Assembly (NCBI GenBank): GCA_958299035.1
Contig: CATQJL010000223.1
Span: forward strand, 54,852,302 to 54,916,301
Length of the DNA: 64,000 bases
Direction of reading: 5' to 3'
Origin: Cylicocyclus nassatus
Taxonomy: Eukaryota > Nematoda > Chromadorea > Rhabditida > Strongylidae
This document shows, piece after piece, positions 36,220-46,093 of the stretch (the stretch's first letter is position 1; every line of letters begins with the position of its first letter). Made by a program: the position numbers and the translations under genes. Below the pieces are notes generated by a model. The model saw only the letters and a program-made list of their open reading frames with translations, was not told the DNA's origin and made no database searches.

Positions 36220-38427
36220 GCTCAGACACTCGCACCGGCCGGCGACCGTCCGACGAGCGTCTGGAACATCACCGATATTTCGGCCGAGCCGGTCGCGGGC
36301 CGGACGCCAGCCGGTCAGACATTCGCACCGGCCGGCGACCGTCCGACGACCGTCTGGCGGGACATCGGGATCAGAGGTGCGATAGTCGGAGCCGATTCTC
36401 CGCCTACCTTCACTTTTGAGCTGGTACAGGGTGACCACCTTCACTTTTCGGTTTGAAAAAGTTTTTTTGCTGAAGCTCAAAAGAAGGAAAATAAGCAAAA
36501 GGAATGTAAAAGAAAGTATTAAGAGCATATATCTATGTAGTAGGTCGATCTAGGCAGTAACCGCCGAGAACCAGAATTTCGAATGATAAAATAATAAAAA
36601 ATCGTGAAAAATCATTTCACTGTTACAAATCTGCTGGCTGAAGACCTCCGCAGTTGCGACTTCATAGGTTTTGAAGGGTAAGTGTTGTTCTACCAGACAG
36701 TGAAAAAATCAGATTGATTTGAGGAGTGGCCGCCGAGAACGAGAATTTTGAAAAACCTTAAAAATCTGCTCAATTTTAGGTTGTTTAATGACAACTGACA
36801 TTTAAACTATCATAAATCCGGACTTTGAAGGTGTGTGATGTTGCGACTTCATAGGTTTTGTAAAGTGAGGTTTGCCTTATCAGAACATGTCTTAGCTGTA
36901 CCGATCCATTGAAACGTCGCCGAGATCCAGGCTCCTAAAGAAGTGGGTAAAAAACCGTTTTTCAGCTCATAACTTCTTCAGAATTGCATGAATCATGTTG
37001 CGACTTCATAGGTTGGATTCTCCTCATCAAGAGCTTTTAGATGATATATAATATGTGGGGGGCTCACGCCTTCCACGGCATATGCCCGGGGGTGGAGTAC
37101 TCCTCTTCACTAATTCTCCACCCCGCCCATTTCAATGTATTGGCGGGAGGCCGCCAGTGGAGAATTAGTGAAGAGAGGTACTCCACCCCCGGGCATATGC
37201 CGTGGAAGGCGTGAACCCCCCACATATTATATATCATCTGAAAGCTCTTGATGAGGAGAATCCAACCTATGAAGTCGCAACATGATTCATGCAATTTTGA
37301 AGAAGTTATGAGCTGAAAAACGGTTTTTTACCCGCTTCTTTAGGAGCCTGGATCTCGGCGACGTTTCAATGGATCGGTACAGCTAAGACATGTTCTGATA
37401 AGGCAAACCTCACTTTACAAAACCTATGAAGTCGCAACATCACACACCTTTAAAGTCCGGATTTATGATAGTTTAAATGTCAGTTGTCATTAAACAACCT
37501 AAAATTGAGCAGATTTTTAAGGTTTTTCAAAATTCCCGTTCTCGGCGGCCACTCCTCAAATCAAACTGATTTTTTCACTGTCTGGTAAAACAATACTTAC
37601 CCTTCAAAACCTATGAAGTCGCAACTGCGGAGGTCTTCAGCCAGCAGATTTGTAACAGTGGAATGATTTTTCACGATTTTTCATTATTTTATTATTCGAA
37701 ATCCTGGTTCTCGGCGGTTATTGCCTGGATCGACCTACTTTCTTTGCAGTACGTCATAACAAAATGTATTTGATGAAATACACAAAGTCTAGCTGGGTTT
37801 TACTTACAAATAGACCTTTTGACTAACAGTTTACTTTATTTTTATTTTTATGCGCTGTAGTCATCGTATTTGTGGCCCTAAAGAGGGCCGTTAGGTCACA
37901 GTTGTTGGCCCTAGGGGCCATTAGATGAGAGTTCTTCAGTTATCCGAAGTCCTCCCTCCCCCTACCCCCCCCCCCCCCTCCCCGGTCAACGTTTTTGGGA
38001 GGTGAGTGTCCGACACTACCACCTTCACTTTTGGCCGGCCAGTGGTAACTGGAACCACCTTCACTTTTGGGGGGCCCGGCTCCACCTATCGCACCTCTGA
38101 TCGGGATCCGTCTCAGCCGTTCGTGCTCGCTAGCAGGCCGGTCGACGGACGGACGCCAGCCGGTCAGACATTCGCACTGGCTGGCGACCGGACGATGGAC
38201 GTCTGGCGGGACATCAGGATCTCAATCATGCGATGTTTGAATTTATTTTCTAACTGTATGCGTAGTCCTTCGCGCTGCTTGTGTTTTTGCACACTGGAAC
38301 GGCCGCCGGCCGGCACGATCACATCGTCCGCTCGCCGGCCGGTCTTTAGCCCCGCCCTAACAGTTGGCGCGGCCGCCGGCCGGAAGGCCATCGTCGGACG
38401 GTCGCCGGCCGGTGCGAGTGTCTGAGC
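36220..38427. mobile_element. 2.2-kb GC-rich TIR element carrying a nested 1.2-kb palindrome
   Basis: The ends are inverted repeats: GCTCAGACACTCGCACCGGC at 36220 and its exact complement ending at 38427, continuing into GGCGACCGTCCGACGA. Sub-terminal blocks rich in CCGGCCGGCGACC are repeated several times on both sides (36233-36360 and 38130-38420). CACCTTCACTTTT recurs at about 36407, 36438, 38020 and 38049, and the segment near 36370-36385 (AGGTGCGATAG) occurs inverted near 38088. No transposase ORF or clear target-site duplication is seen. The strong GC shift against the AT-rich surroundings suggests a distinct origin. Confidence 0.75.
36539..37739. repeat. 1.2-kb palindrome, two 583-bp arms, 35-nt loop
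   Basis: The left arm 36539-37121 and right arm 37157-37739 are reverse complements with few mismatches and equal length; the loop is 37122-37156. The outer ends are AGTAGGTCGATC and its complement. Within each arm a unit recurs about three times: CGCCGAGAACCAG-like (36562, 36731, 36917) and GTTGCGACTTCATAGGTT (36653, 36840, 36997), about 160-190 bp apart. So the arm itself arose by amplification before inversion. No ORF longer than about 75 codons. Confidence 0.9.
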
Positions 38428-39007
38428 GCTTAAAAACCAAAATCTGTACATTTTTGGAGTGGAAAGGGGGGGGGGTATAAAGGCCGAGTCTTCCAGTCTA
38501 GGGCCCGTATGTTTAACCATTGAAATGATCCCCGCTGGGGCTCCCCTCCCCAACGCGAACCCCCGTATGCAGAAAGACAATAGCGGAGAGGGGATCCCCT
38601 GGGAGTAGGAGAGGGGAGCCCCCTTATGCAGAAGGGGAGATCGAGCGGGGAATTCATTTTGCTTCCGCTTTTTTGCAGTAATTATTTTCTTTTCTTATCT
38701 TTTGAAGCTATGTACTCACCTTCAATGTGTCTTGGCGATATTTAGTCGTTGCGGAATGCCGTCTGCCGTTATAGCGGTCGCGCACTAAAAAAATTTCCTA
38801 CATCCATTATATTTATTTGGCACTCGGCTGGCTGAACCTCAGAGCAGAACATAGCCGTGGAAAGCCATCAAAGTACCACTCCCGAAAAGATGACCGGATT
38901 TATTCACCACTAGAAATTCATATCACACCAAGCCAAGTCTCTCAAAACTTTATTTATACAGAAGACAAATTTTCATCCACTCCATAAGTGCTGCCCTGCT
39001 CTGCGTT
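38428..39007. other. Flank of the GC-rich element, no gene seen
   Basis: Contains a G-homopolymer near 38466 and a short direct repeat (TATGCAGAAAGACAATAG against TATGCAGAAGGGGAGA) between 38564 and 38640. No coding feature is supported. Confidence 0.35.
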
Positions 39008-39243
39008 AGCCTCGGACAGAGTTCAAGCGATTTGATCGTCGCGATTCAATCGCTACAAGACAAGTGTTATAGTTCACTGCATGCCGATCTTCTTGTGTTT
39101 CGGTTGTGATAGTTAGTCACGATTAGTCGTGTTGGAAGACTATCACGACCGAAATGCAAGATGATAGGCATGCAATGGTACTGTTACAATGTCTTCTCGC
39201 GATCAATCGCGATGATCAAATCGCGTGAACTTTGCCCGAGGCC
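39008..39243. mobile_element. ~236-bp foldback MITE, GATCGTCGCGATT family
   Basis: The left end GCCTCGGACAGAGTTCAAGC followed by GATTTGATCGTCGCGATTC is matched by the right-end complement (GATGATCAAATCGCG, TGAACTTTGCCCGAGGCC). A centre block with TGCATGCCGATC is also partly symmetric. Related copies are at 57896-58100 and, degraded, at 13541-13850. Confidence 0.8.
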
Positions 39244-39254
39244 TATGACCTGCG

Positions 39255-39365
39255 ACAGTATGTTTAACACATGTTGCTGCATGTGGTTAACATGTTAGCT
39301 GCACGTGGCGCAAATAATAGGAACAAAAGTAATAGCAGCATCTGTGGAAAGGACGATATCTACAA
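39255..39365. repeat. ACATGTTGC/CACGTGGC repeat, copy 1
   Basis: ACACATGTTGCTGCATGTGG, TAACATGTTAGC and GCACGTGGCGC are followed by AGCAGCATCTGTGGAAAGGA. The same trailing block occurs at 40093-40115 after a longer array of the same short motifs. Confidence 0.6.
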
Positions 39366-39924
39366 AAGTGGAGTGGGCACCACGGCTGTGGACAGACACT
39401 AACCTACAAAATATCGTTAGAAAAGACAAGGTGAGTAATTTGCAGCAGAAATGTACAGATTCGTCACTTCACTATAAAGTCATCTCATATGTAGAAATAT
39501 TCTGTCATTGATAGCGTCATACATCCAGCGGCTGAAATCGTCGCGCCTCGCCCGAGTTGCGCCGAGTAGCAAACTATTCTCTGTGCATTCTTCTTCTCAA
39601 GCACAAGCAGCAGCTGCCCAGGCGAAAGAGATCATGCCCCCGAACGTGGCACAAGGCCCGAACGGGGGGACTCTAGTATCCAAGCCATTGGAGCTGTTTC
39701 ACTGATTGAGACAGCCGATAAGTCTTTCTCACTATATTGTTGTTTGAGAATTTGGGGAAAGGACAAGCATTCTGTTTCTGCTAAAGCAACATTTTCACAG
39801 TAAATAGTAGTTTGCTTGAGAACTAAATTTGTGCACACTTTTTATGTTCAAATTTTGCCCCAAACACAGGTATAGTCCCCTCCACAGTTGCTGCCACCTT
39901 TGGTCTGCGTCTCAGACCTGCCAC

Positions 39925-40115
39925 GTAAGGCTAACATGTTGGCAACGTGGCAACAACATGTTTGCAACATGCCACAACACGTTGGCAGAACATTTTGGCC
40001 ACGCCAGCATGTTGCTGCATGTTGCCAACGTGTTGCTGCCAACGTTGCCAACGTGTTACGCACACGTGGCACGTCCGCGACGCCAGAAGGGTAGCAGCAA
40101 ATGTGGAAAGGACGA
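39925..40115. repeat. Array of GTTGGCAACGTGG / CCAACGTG motifs, copy 2
   Basis: Interspersed direct and inverted copies of a roughly 10-12-bp word (ATGTTGGCAACGTGG, GTTTGCAACATGCC, GTTGCCAACGTGTTGC, CACACGTGGCACG) over about 150 bp, then GTAGCAGCAAATGTGGAAAG, which matches copy 1. The words are imperfect palindromes with CACGTG-like cores. All six frames are open only because of the repeat. Confidence 0.65.
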
Positions 40116-40716
40116 TACATTATTTAGAATCCCCTCACATGTAAGCACCCGTACACGTTCACCCGCGCATTGAACCACAAGCACCAATACCACGCAATTT
40201 TTACATCTGCACATATATCCATGCAATCCTTCAATGTGACTCAAAGTAGTAATAGCCTTTATACATAACGTCACACATTGGAAAGTAAAGACGCCGTTTT
40301 CTGTACAAAACATTTCTGCCATTAACCTCCACTGTTCCCGGAAATGCCTATGATAGCTGATATTCATAGCTCGATCAGGAGTTCATACTGTATTATGACG
40401 ACAACCCTACCGGAATTCTTGTTTTTTGAGAACGATTTTTCGGGTCACAATGAAAAGTGCACCTTCGCGAATTTTGGACAAAAAACCTCCGAGAAGAATC
40501 AGTGGCACGTGATAGAAGAGTGACAAGATAACATTCAGCAACTGTGACACTATTGCAAGAGCTCAACAATGTGAAGACAACAGCTTCTCTATAAGTTATC
40601 GAAATTAAATAAACACTTCAAGCATGATTGTAAGTACGTGATAGAGTGGAAAAATGAGAAAAGCAAAAAAACAAAGCGTAGATAGCGATAAATTCAAATG
40701 CCAAATGGAGAAGAAC

Positions 40717-41799
40717 TCAACTGCCTACTTGCCCCTTCCATCGTTTCACCTCTGGCTCTTTTCCCGTGGACACATAAAGTATGACTGGAGCGGAATCTTT
40801 TTCAATTAGGCGTACTCGTCCGGCACTATTGTCTTCGCATCCGCATCGGCTCAGGTGGAATAGCTCGAGAAGGTCTTTACCCTGTACTGAGAAGACTTTG
40901 TTGAGCAGTGATGGATCAGTTTCGCTCAGCTCCAATGGATTTTCGCTATCCGCTGTCGATTCAGCCTGTTCTTCGGGAATGAAAAAGTCGTTCTGAAATA
41001 AGATTTTGCCTTTTTCAACTACTTTATCGTTTAACTATTGGAGATGATGTCATAAAACTAACCGTCGTCTCATTCGCGTCATTAGATGCGTCTGAAGTGC
41101 CAGCTTTATCCTCCATCAACATTATCGCCTAATTTTTTTTTCTTTACAGGACACCCTCGAGACACCATCGATAAGGCATAAAAACAACCTCAATATGAGT
41201 CTTCTCCTCTTTAATATGAGTTTGCTTTTCTTTTTTGATCTTTGGGTGTGCCTCGGGGATATTCCAGCATCCATTGTCACAATAGCGTTCCATATAATAA
41301 TTTTCAAAAGTTATCACATCATTGCTGCTGATTAAGACCTCATCCTAGTAAAAAATAAAGTTCTGAAGTCTGAGTTGATAAAAATCGCTAGGAGTTCAAC
41401 TTACTGCAAATGATGTTGTTGCAGAATTCAATTTTTTCGAGACAAATACTGGGACCCCGTTCAAAATGAAATTGCCATTTTTTACTTGTGAAAGAGTGCC
41501 ACCAGCCTTCAATACATCGTCCAGTATATATTGAGCCTGAAAGATCAAATCTTACTTGTAAGATACTTACGTAAGTAAAGATAACTTACCGCATTCACAA
41601 AATGCATAGTACAAATGTATTTCCGAGTTTTGGTAAACTCAGTAAAACATTTCTTGAGTGTTTCTTGATCGATACCCGTATATGTCTTCATAGCGGACAG
41701 CAGAATCAAATTGTTAGCCATAGTTCTGGAGGAACGTGTTGCGCTATCCGTTTTGATCCTGTCGCCGCACAAACAACAGTGAACATATTGAGCCTTCAT
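40717..41799 (-). CDS. Protein with an N-terminal THAP/LIN-15-like C2CH zinc finger
   Basis: Five phase-0 exons: 41799-41590, 41536-41405, 41344-41189, 41128-41063, 40992-40717; 279 residues. The ATG at 41799 is preceded by an in-frame TGA, which supports the start. Residues 9-66 hold CCLC, 51 residues, then CTMH, that is C-x2-C-x51-C-x2-H, within the spacing known for THAP-type C2CH DNA-binding fingers. The HF(V) after the last ligand and the following AQYILDDVLKAGG look like nematode LIN-15B/LIN-56-type modules. The middle (52-codon exon) is Lys/Glu-rich, and the last exon has an acidic, Ser-rich run followed by VFSVQGKDLLELFHLSRC. A nuclear transcriptional or chromatin role is inferred from the finger only. 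The third exon's 3' end (donor GAG/gttg) is the least certain boundary. Confidence 0.75.
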
Positions 41800-43276
41800 A
41801 AATCGTTTTAGAGGGTCCACTAAGTCTTTTCACACTCAGATAGGCGTCCTGTATAGCTGAAACAATCTGTAATACCTTGGTGCGGAGCATCATTGACCCA
41901 GCTTACAGAAAGCTCACGGGTTTCAGGTGAAAAAGAAAGGAAACTTAGTCGTGAGAGCTGCGAACTCCTCCGAAAAAAAAGCAACTAAATGTATATAACA
42001 TTCACAAATTGAGAAGATGGCGACGTCTACTTGGCACTCTTCGCCATTGTAACAATTTGTGCAAGCTACACATTCATTGCCTCTTTTTCAGATCAGGCAA
42101 AGTCTCCGATACACCGTTACCAAAAGCACGGACATAGAAAGAAAAAAGGAAAGGAGAAATGAAAAAAATAGAGTTCACTTGATGAACACGATCAAGCGAG
42201 CAATGCATTACGGTAGATGTGAATCCGTGCAGCACCCGCGCTTTTGCACAACTAATTCTGGAAACAACCTGGGTTGTCCTTCCATTTTCAATAGAGTTTT
42301 GGTTGAGTTCAGCTTTTAACAAGCAAGTCTGGCTTTGCTACTGTGTATTTGCTCAATCATTTCTCGCAGTGATACGGCCCCAGTCACTGTCAACACGTTT
42401 TTGCTCGTGTGAATGAACGGTTCGCTTCTGCTCAGATAGTTGGGGCGTGCGGCGCACGCGCGTTTATGGTCAATGCGGCAAAGCGCGTGCCTTATTTGTG
42501 GGCGTGTCCGGCACTACGCCAAACGCGTGCCATCCTGGACATTTGGTGCGTGCGGCGCGCGTATTAATGGACAACACCGCGACCCGCGCGCTACGTTTAT
42601 GTTCGATCTCGCCATCCGCGAGCCTAATTTTGTAGCACGCCACACGCGTGCCTTTACACTCCACCCGTGCGGCCCGCGCGCCTGCAATTATCACATGCTG
42701 TAAGCACAAGGGATACCCGCGCAGTGTACGACGCAGTGGTCAGGCTACCTCATCATTCAAGAGGTTAGATATTACGTCGTAGTGTATGAATAGTCGCAGA
42801 AGTGGAAGTTGTTTTTTGCTTCCAAGCGTTAGCCCTCGGTAGCTCTGCAAATGGATGCTGGATCTGAATTCTTGGATTCAAATACGAATTCATATTTCTG
42901 GCGTATGAAGAGTGGAATTCATTATCAAGACCTGTGGTATACAGCGCAATGAAAAACTGAAGTCATCCGCGGGCCAGCACCAGCGGCGCGGCATCCAATG
43001 TCCCGCCACCCGCGCACTGGGTGTTGCGCCACTGTGTGACTGCGCGCGCGCTGCCCGCTCCAATTGTCTGAGTGTGGCACAAATATACCCGAATAGATGG
43101 ATGTGCAACCATGTTTCATAGTGGAAGCGTCTCTCAAAACTTTTAAAAAGCGTGCATTTAGGTCTTGTTCAGATAAAAAACACAAAAGAATCATCAACTA
43201 AGCATTTAACTTTGAAAAAGAGGGTTTGCTCTAGAAACCATTATCCGTCGGAATCCGGCGCTGACCTTAGCTACAG
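41800..43276. other. 5' flank of the zinc-finger gene; GC-rich motif cluster, no gene seen
   Basis: A TTGTTTCAG acceptor about 60 nt upstream of the zinc-finger ATG (near 41857 on the minus strand) is a possible spliced-leader site. Between 42440 and 42690 a GCGTGCGGCGCACGCGC-like word recurs about five times at 60-90-bp intervals, with a weaker echo at 42965-43055. No coding feature is supported. Confidence 0.45.
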
Positions 43277-43875
43277 TATAGTCGTCCTCCCCCCACTAGA
43301 CACCTAGTGGAGGAATTTGAATTTGAATCAGAGCACGCCGGTTGCAGCGGAGCGCGCCACCTGCAGCCCTTACTTCAATCACAAACTGATTTTTTGTGTT
43401 TTTCCGACGATTCATTGTACTTTTTGAATGTTAACAGTTTTTTTCAATCAGAATGGAAAACTTTGTTGCCTGTAATCGAAATTTCATGCTGTTATGCTCG
43501 TTTCAATTCTGACTCCAGGTTGAGTTTGAAGAAACGACTAAGTTTGGAAAGTATGCTAGTGAAATCTTTTTCGGTAAGTGTCCTGAAGCTGCTCCATAGG
43601 ACTTCTTGTCCAAAAACTGTAACCTTACCTGAAAATGGGGCTGAAGAATGAGCATAGAAGTATGAAACATCTGATCAACAACAAACTCGTCGACTGTGAT
43701 TTGAAAGGGTGACTAAAACCAAAAAGAATCACCATGCAACGACGAGAAAACACAAAATAATACTCCATGACCTTAAAATGAATGTAACTGTGCCGCGCTC
43801 TGCCGCGATCGGCATGCTCTAGTTCAAATTCAAACTCGTCCACTAGGTGTCTAGTGGGGGGAGGACGACTATATA
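43277..43875. mobile_element. ~600-bp TIR element, end TATAGTCGTCCTCCCCCCAC
   Basis: The left end TATAGTCGTCCTCCCCCCAC, then TAGACACCTAGTGGA and GAATTTGAATTTGAA, is mirrored by GTCCACTAGGTGTCTAGTGG and GGGAGGACGACTATA on the right. The inner parts (GTGTTTTTCCGACGA against TCGACGAGAAAACAC) also show symmetry. No transposase ORF; target duplication unclear because the flanks are TA-rich. The right end lies about 55 bp upstream of a candidate trans-splice acceptor of the next gene. Confidence 0.8.
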
Positions 43876-43912
43876 TAGCTAACGCGACCATAAAAGGCGA
43901 CACGGCTGCCTC

Positions 43913-43930
43913 TTACTTTTTTATTCTCAG
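43913..43930 (+). promoter_or_regulatory. Candidate spliced-leader acceptor before 44015
   Basis: CTTACTTTTTTATTCTCAG is a good nematode 3' splice site 84 bp upstream of the ATG at 44015, with no donor or coding exon seen before it. Trans-splicing is inferred. Confidence 0.45.
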
Positions 43931-44014
43931 AGCAGAGCAGGATTGCTCTCAGAGCAGGAAGCACGCTATATCGATTCCATCTAAAAGTACACTCGGTACA
44001 AAATTGTGCTTAGC

Positions 44015-45231
44015 ATGGAAAATGGTCGGAATGGGACGCTGAGCAATGGGCACCATGAAGGAGAGGAGGCGGATATGACAGAAGTGCACAGCGCAGACAA
44101 TGGCGACGAGCAGGTATGATCTGGCTATTCATTGCAAGTGTGGAAACTCATTTTCGGTAGGTTGGGTTAGCTTTCCCCTTATGTAGTCGTGTTTGTTGTT
44201 CAGTCTTGCTGTCTCGGAATGAGTTTAGGACATGACGATGGCGAATATTTTCAAAAATAAAATCAGCAGCAGTTTTGCAGAAATTTCTACCTTTTTACTA
44301 GGAAAGACCGTTTAATTGTGTACAGCTAGTAAGCACTTCTGCTCTTTTATAGACTAAGTTTCGGATTGTTAACAGTCTGCCGAAAACGCGCTTGACCGTC
44401 CATGGGAAGGAAACATCCGTTTTGAGAACCAAACAAACTATCCGTAAGGGACCCGTCATACTTCACCGGAAAAAGCCCAAAAAGCCCGAAAGAACCGAAA
44501 CGTTTTCTCCGTGTTGACGCTAAGGCATGTGTGTTGATTTCGCAACGGGTCTTTTACTTTATTTTCTGTCGTCTGCACATCAAATAATGTCAGAATTCTA
44601 CCAAAAGTTCGTCTCTGCCTTTCGGCTATTTCGGACTTTTTTGAGCTTTTTCCGGCTTTTGGGCTTTTTCGGGCTTTTTTGGGATCTTCCGGTTTTTTCT
44701 GGCTTTTTCCGGCTTTTTGGGCTTTCTCAGGCTTCTTTGGGCTTTTTGGGCTTTTTTTCGGCGAAGTATGACGGGTCCCTAAGAGTTGTAACTCCCTTTT
44801 GATCTTTTACGGGATATCTCGCAATTGTCTGAGCAGCAAAGTTCAGGATTTGGTAGGGGGAGGGGACCGCGTAATGTTACCGTATTGTTTTTTCAGTCTC
44901 TTCCAGGATCTTGAGAGTGGATCCGACGATGGGAGTGAACCAGAACAGGACGATGCGAATAACGATGCCGGTGATGCAGAATATGAGCTAAATAGGGAAG
45001 AACCGGAGTCTCCCTCTGCGCATGACTGGAAGCTCATTTTGATGAAGGCCGAATTCGCTGAAGTATAAATCAATTTCTTTGACATTGATCGCTCAAGCCG
45101 TATGAACTTTTTAGGAGCTGTGTGAACAAATACGTAAGATGAAGCCTTACGAAAGATGCAAACGTACTGGTCGTGTGGTACCTACTAAATCACTCCGGTG
45201 TTTGATAGAGGTTAGCGTCAGACAGTACTGA
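44015..45231 (+). CDS. Small acidic protein of unknown function
   Basis: Three exons in phase 0: 44015-44113, 44907-45062, 45115-45231; 123 residues. Residues 1-75 are very acidic with Asp/Glu/Asn/Ser runs (SGSDDGSEPEQDD) and no predicted fold. The C-terminal part is basic and may be a small domain (DWKLILMKAEFAEELCEQIR, then KPYERCKRTGRVVPTKSL). I do not recognise the family; a nuclear protein is a guess from composition. An alternative last intron could start after codon 117 (donor gttagc at 45211). The final codon and TGA lie in the duplicated target site of a hAT element. Intron 1 holds another TIR element. Confidence 0.6.
44448..44779. mobile_element. 332-bp MITE with TAA target duplication (Harbinger-like)
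   Basis: TIRs GGGACCCGTCATACTTC at both ends (inverted), flanked by TAA at 44445-44447 and 44780-44782. A 3-bp TWA duplication is typical of PIF/Harbinger elements. The interior is dominated by a GGGCTTTTT-type repeat with its complement AAAAAGCCC at the left end, giving strong foldback. It sits in intron 1 of the acidic-protein gene. Confidence 0.8.
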
Positions 45232-45232
45232 T

Positions 45233-45491
45233 CAGGGCTCGGCACGAGGTGGCTAGATGAAAATGCAAAAAACGAAGTTCCCCTTGACTTTTGGGTATTT
45301 TTACGAAGTCCCCTTTGACCCCCCACCATTTTCCCTAAAAATCCTCCAAAAAACGAAACGTCGACTAAAAAAAAACGTCGCCAAATCGCCAATTTTGCGT
45401 GTGTCTTCGCTCACAGAAACGAAACACCCTTTGCTTTTCATCCCAAAAACGATACCCAGCTTGCTTGTAAGCCACCTCGTGCCGAGCCCTG
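45233..45491. mobile_element. 259-bp hAT MITE, 8-bp target duplication GTACTGAT
   Basis: TIRs CAGGGCTCGGCACGAGGTGG at 45233 and its complement ending at 45491. The flanking 8-bp direct repeats GTACTGAT (45225-45232 and 45492-45499) match hAT behaviour, as does the CAGGG start. The interior has no transposase. The target duplication contains TAC TGA, the end of the upstream reading frame. Confidence 0.9.
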
Positions 45492-45770
45492 GTACTGATT
45501 GGCTGTTTTCTCATCCTGCTGTATTTCAAGGGTTTCTTCTTGTTCCTCGACTGTGGCAGCAAGATCGCCTTCAAAGTTATGAAGAATCTGACCAAGGATG
45601 TTTTTGCACGCTGTGATCTCCTTTTCGAAATTAGTCGTATCTTTCCAGATCAAGTGCTGGTATGGTTTTTCAGCGTACCTCTTCATTTTTCGTTTTTTGA
45701 TTCGCTTGTGATTGATCTGCGGGTGGGAACGCGAGAACGCTCACACACGTTGCTCAAGGAATTTAGACAT
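45438..45770 (-). CDS. Possible short lysine/glutamate-rich protein, tail in a hAT element
   Basis: Two exons, 45770-45747 and 45716-45438, joined in phase across a 30-nt intron with GTGTGAG donor and CCCGCAG acceptor. The protein begins MSKFLEQR, INHKRIKKRKMKRYAE, then DTTNFEKEITACKNILG and a Glu-rich, likely helical stretch (EEQEETLEIQQDE). After NQY the frame runs into the hAT element and stops 18 codons later. Without the insertion it would continue antisense to the last exon of the acidic-protein gene. The composition looks coding, but the family is not recognised and the intron is very short, so this may be a chance ORF or a hAT-truncated gene. Confidence 0.35.
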
Positions 45771-45816
45771 GTTCATCCTTTTTGTTTAAAGCGTTTGAAA
45801 GGAAAGATGATTATAA

Positions 45817-45946
45817 GGCTGGGTTCATACTGATCCGTAAGTTCCGTAACAGTTCCAGCATAGCGATCGAACTGTGCGATGTGCTAGAACTGTTCCGGAA
45901 CTTAGGAACAGTTCCAGCCATAAGATGACATAACATGAACCCAGCC
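45817..45946. mobile_element. 130-bp MITE with TAA target duplication (Harbinger/Tourist-like)
   Basis: TIR GGCTGGGTTCAT is inverted at both ends, flanked by TAA at 45814-45816 and 45947-45949. The inner symmetric words TTCCGTAACAGTTCCA and GGAACTTAGGAACAGTTCC give a near-complete hairpin. It lies between the short minus-strand ORF and NOC4L. Confidence 0.85.
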
Positions 45947-46093
45947 TAAACATGTTCATACGTTCTCGAGTCTTCTATCTAATTTCAAATGTAATGGTAC
46001 CAGGTTTTTTTTTATTAAAGATGAAATAAAAATGAATTCATTTTTTGGTATGAAAATGCTGTAGACTTTCATTTTCCATCAAAGTTTGCTTAG

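Noticed and set aside
38006..38425. 139-codon plus and 138-codon minus ORFs
   Set aside because: Both are translations of the GC-rich CCGGCCGG terminal repeats; long frames are expected from stop-poor GC-rich DNA.
39829..40367. Several overlapping ORFs of 65-114 codons
   Set aside because: All arise from the CAACGTG motif array; Cys- and His-rich translations on both strands are repeat artefacts, not zinc fingers.
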